Shown here: positions 62,094 through 64,000 of the stretch, in pieces
How the letters are laid out: every line of letters starts with the position of its first letter
Numbering within the stretch: the stretch's first letter is position 1
DNA from: Bradysia coprophila
Taxonomy: Eukaryota > Arthropoda > Insecta > Diptera > Sciaridae
Assembly (NCBI RefSeq): GCF_014529535.1
Contig: NW_023503307.1
Location: forward strand, 1,605,739-1,669,738
DNA: 64,000 nt
Direction of reading: 5' to 3'
The notes under the pieces: generated by a model
The model's database searches: none
What the model saw: only the letters and a program-made list of their open reading frames with translations
What the model was told of the DNA's origin: nothing
Position numbers and translations under genes: made by a program

Positions 62094-63470
62094 TTATTTT
62101 TTTCCAAATTTCTGTAAAATATTGAACATGCTGTAGGTAAGCTTTACTATCTGCAATGATGCACAAAATCTTAGTGTATTGCAGGAAAACGTAACGCATA
62201 CAATCTGAAAGTTAACTCACCGATGTGAACGTTTCCAAATTCATCGGATACAATTTCAATATGACCAGATCTTGTGGCTGTTTCAGTACTTCGGTTAAAA
62301 TTATAATATTCCGTTTAACTGTGTCCAACTGATTGATCCAATCGGATTCGAATAAGCAGTAAATGAGTTGGCTATAATGGTATTTGATCTCGTTTCCAAA
62401 GTACATTACCACAAATATGTCGAAAGTGTTGTAGATGAGAATAACACAGTTTATGACGGTTTGGATTAGATTATTTTCAGAACTCTGCAATGAAAAACTC
62501 AATTTGTCCAACGTGATGGTTCGTTGTGGCCTTTCTAAAATTGTTAGATTTTTTAATTTTAGATTCAAACTCACGAATGCTAAACCGTAGAGAGAGCCAC
62601 AGATGCAGAGATTACTCGTAAAAATCTGTGCCAAGAATAAGTTCGAGAAACAAGCCTTGAAGGATGCCGTCTTTCTGGCACAGAAAAGTAGACGATTTTT
62701 TGAATTGAATCAAAATTGTTTAACGTGTCAACATACTCTTTAATGTTACGGTGAGATTCAATCAACTTTTTTAAGTCTTCAACCGTCTCTTGCTTGTCAA
62801 AGACGTTCTTCGCTGCACTGTTCTTTGAGCCCAATTTTCTTAGGCTATTACCTAGTAATTGGTATTTTATTGAGCAATTGAACATCACATACCAATAAAT
62901 TATCGTAAAGAATGTGACAACCATGGCAAATATGACTGCAGCTACGACAAACGTATGGGCCAAGCAATAGCCCACGATACTATTTTTCCAGTCCAATGGA
63001 AAACCAACGTTCAACGGTAACCGTCTCTCACTCGAGAAGAATGGTAATGATAAAATGATAAAAAGGAAAATGGCCAACAGCATTGAAAACACATTTATGT
63101 AGCCGAATTTGGCAAAATTTTCCAATTTGATGTTAATTTCATCAAATTCGTTTACATCTTCGATCGAATGAACGCAGATATCATTCAGAAATTCATTGAT
63201 TTCGTGTTGCTTCGAAAGTATGTAACCGAGTTTGACCACCAGGAGAGCACTGGCCACTGTTGCAGCGCTTAAATATACCGATTCGTTCATGTCGCCGCTT
63301 AAGTAAGCTCCTGAAGATAGTGAAGCGAAAAGCGATACCAACATTATTGAATTTATCATTTTCTTGCCTATCTTTGAGAAAGTTGACTCCTCGTCTTTGT
63401 GCCACATTCCGAATATTTGTAGAACTGTGATCACTTGACTGATAATTGGATGCGCCCTGATTGTGTACAT
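62094..63470 (-). CDS. Insect odorant receptor (7tm_6 family), four exons, complete
   Basis: Minus-strand exons 63470-62737, 62674-62575, 62484-62221 and 62150-62094. They sum to 1,155 bases, 384 residues, the usual receptor length. The start is the ATG of MYTIRAHPIISQV. Several hydrophobic segments follow (for example INVFSMLLAIFLFIILSLPFF and TFVVAAVIFAMVVTFFTIIYWY). The C-terminal part has the family layout: an ESHRNIKE helix, FSNLFLAQIFTSNLCICGSLYG, YFGNEIKYHYSQLIYCLFESDW and the closing LETFTSIVKLTYSMFNILQ. Insect odorant receptors form ligand-gated cation channels with the Orco co-receptor in olfactory neuron dendrites. Intron 1 is 62 bases (GTATGT...CTTTTCTGTGCCAG) and must be spliced to keep frame. 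Intron 2 (90 bases) is open in frame, but removing it gives the better family fit. The ligand is unknown; it seems a single copy here. Confidence 0.9.
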
Positions 63471-63703
63471 TTTTGGAATTTCTTTCCGGTTGAAGGTACA
63501 AAACACAAATGATGAAGGATCGACTGGCAATGTTGATTCACCACTATGAAATGGTCAAACTAAAAGCGATTCAACTGGAAATACCATTTCACTATTTCTA
63601 CGGCTGACAAATACCTATAATAACCAATTAGATCTAAACAGAACATAATCGGTAGAAGGTAAGAAGGAGAATAATAATTTACATGCGTGCGGGTCGAAAA
63701 TCA

Positions 63704-63834
63704 TTTTTCTGTATACGTGAGAGTGTATTGGTGAGCTATGATATGAATCGGTCGGTAGGGAAAGTAAACGGTCGAGAAGGAAAGTAACGGTTGGGAAGGA
63801 ATGCACCAACACACTCTCACTATTACAGAAAAAT
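63704..63834. repeat. Foldback ATTTTTCTGTATACG...CAGAAAAAT
   Basis: Arms of about 30 bases with GAGAGTGTATTGGTG and its near complement. The loop contains short repeats of GTCGGTAGGGAAAGTAAACG type. Confidence 0.6.
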
Positions 63835-63844
63835 ATCTTTCAAA

Positions 63845-63925
63845 ATACCCCAATACACACTCGATGTGTGTTTTCGCTTGGGCTTCGCCCGCGCGTGCAC
63901 ACACATCTTGTGTGTATTGGGGTAT
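63845..63925. repeat. Foldback ATACCCCAATACACAC...GGGGTAT
   Basis: Arms of about 27 bases with GC-rich apex GGGCTTCGCCCGCGCGTGC. It lies 10 bases from the neighbouring hairpin, so the two may form one compound element. Confidence 0.6.
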
Positions 63926-64000
63926 GTTGAAATATACTATTTTTGTAACGAGAGTCATTAAAGCCAAGCGGGAAAATTCAAAACGTTTATGTATACTATT

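Larger units (their letters stand above)
63471..64000. other. Upstream flank of the odorant receptor
   Basis: No coding sequence. The receptor promoter should lie here, but no clear core motif is seen. Two hairpins fill 63704-63925. Confidence 0.5.

Noticed and set aside
62580..63530. Odorant receptor as a frameshifted pseudogene
   Set aside because: A 62-base GT-AG intron with a pyrimidine tract restores the frame and the family motifs.

Overview
This 64-kb window looks like nuclear DNA of an insect, most likely a fly. It is AT-rich, its genes carry many short GT-AG introns, and it holds insect-type cuticle/peritrophic genes, an insect odorant receptor and a short-wing-type dynein intermediate chain. 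A nematoceran (gnat-like) dipteran is my guess; nothing visible fixes the genus. I joined exons by hand from splice signals and reading phase. All five complete host gene models close in frame.

Layout. 1-0.26 kb: last exon of a secreted Kazal-type protease inhibitor. 0.26-6.2 kb: intergenic DNA with foldback elements. 6.3-12.9 kb (minus): a five-exon obstructor-B-type chitin-binding gene with a 5.7-kb first intron. 12.9-19.7 kb: intergenic, with nested miniature transposons (one hAT-like with an exact 8-bp target duplication) and a strongly purine-rich plus strand. 19.7-24.7 kb (minus): obstructor-A, also five exons with a long first intron. 24.7-31.6 kb: gene-free repeats, namely a 1.1-kb foldback element with tRNA-like modules in both arms, a 23-bp minisatellite, GC-rich hairpins and a 19-bp satellite.

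31.66-36.92 kb: a whole 5,257-bp DNA transposon with near-perfect terminal inverted repeats, an exact 8-bp target duplication, a direct 9-bp repeat array inside each end and a five-exon transposase gene of about 1,177 codons on the minus strand. The transposase is broken only by a 7-bp tandem duplication. 37.09-38.11 kb: a second non-autonomous element with CAC...GTG ends and a 4-bp target duplication.

39.3-44.2 kb (plus): a 13-exon axonemal dynein intermediate chain of DNAI3/WDR63 type. 44.66-47.12 kb: a 2.46-kb element with ~400-bp inverted repeats, followed by more nested foldbacks to 48.4 kb. 50.0-59.3 kb (plus): cytoplasmic dynein intermediate chain (short wing) with frame-preserving small exons. 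62.1-63.5 kb (minus): a complete four-exon odorant receptor. The last 0.3 kb holds two hairpins.

Functional links. The two obstructor-type genes, in tandem on one strand, should both act in chitin-based extracellular matrix. The two dynein intermediate chains on the plus strand serve different motors (cilium/flagellum versus cytoplasm). The rest is dominated by inverted-repeat elements, several inserted into one another.
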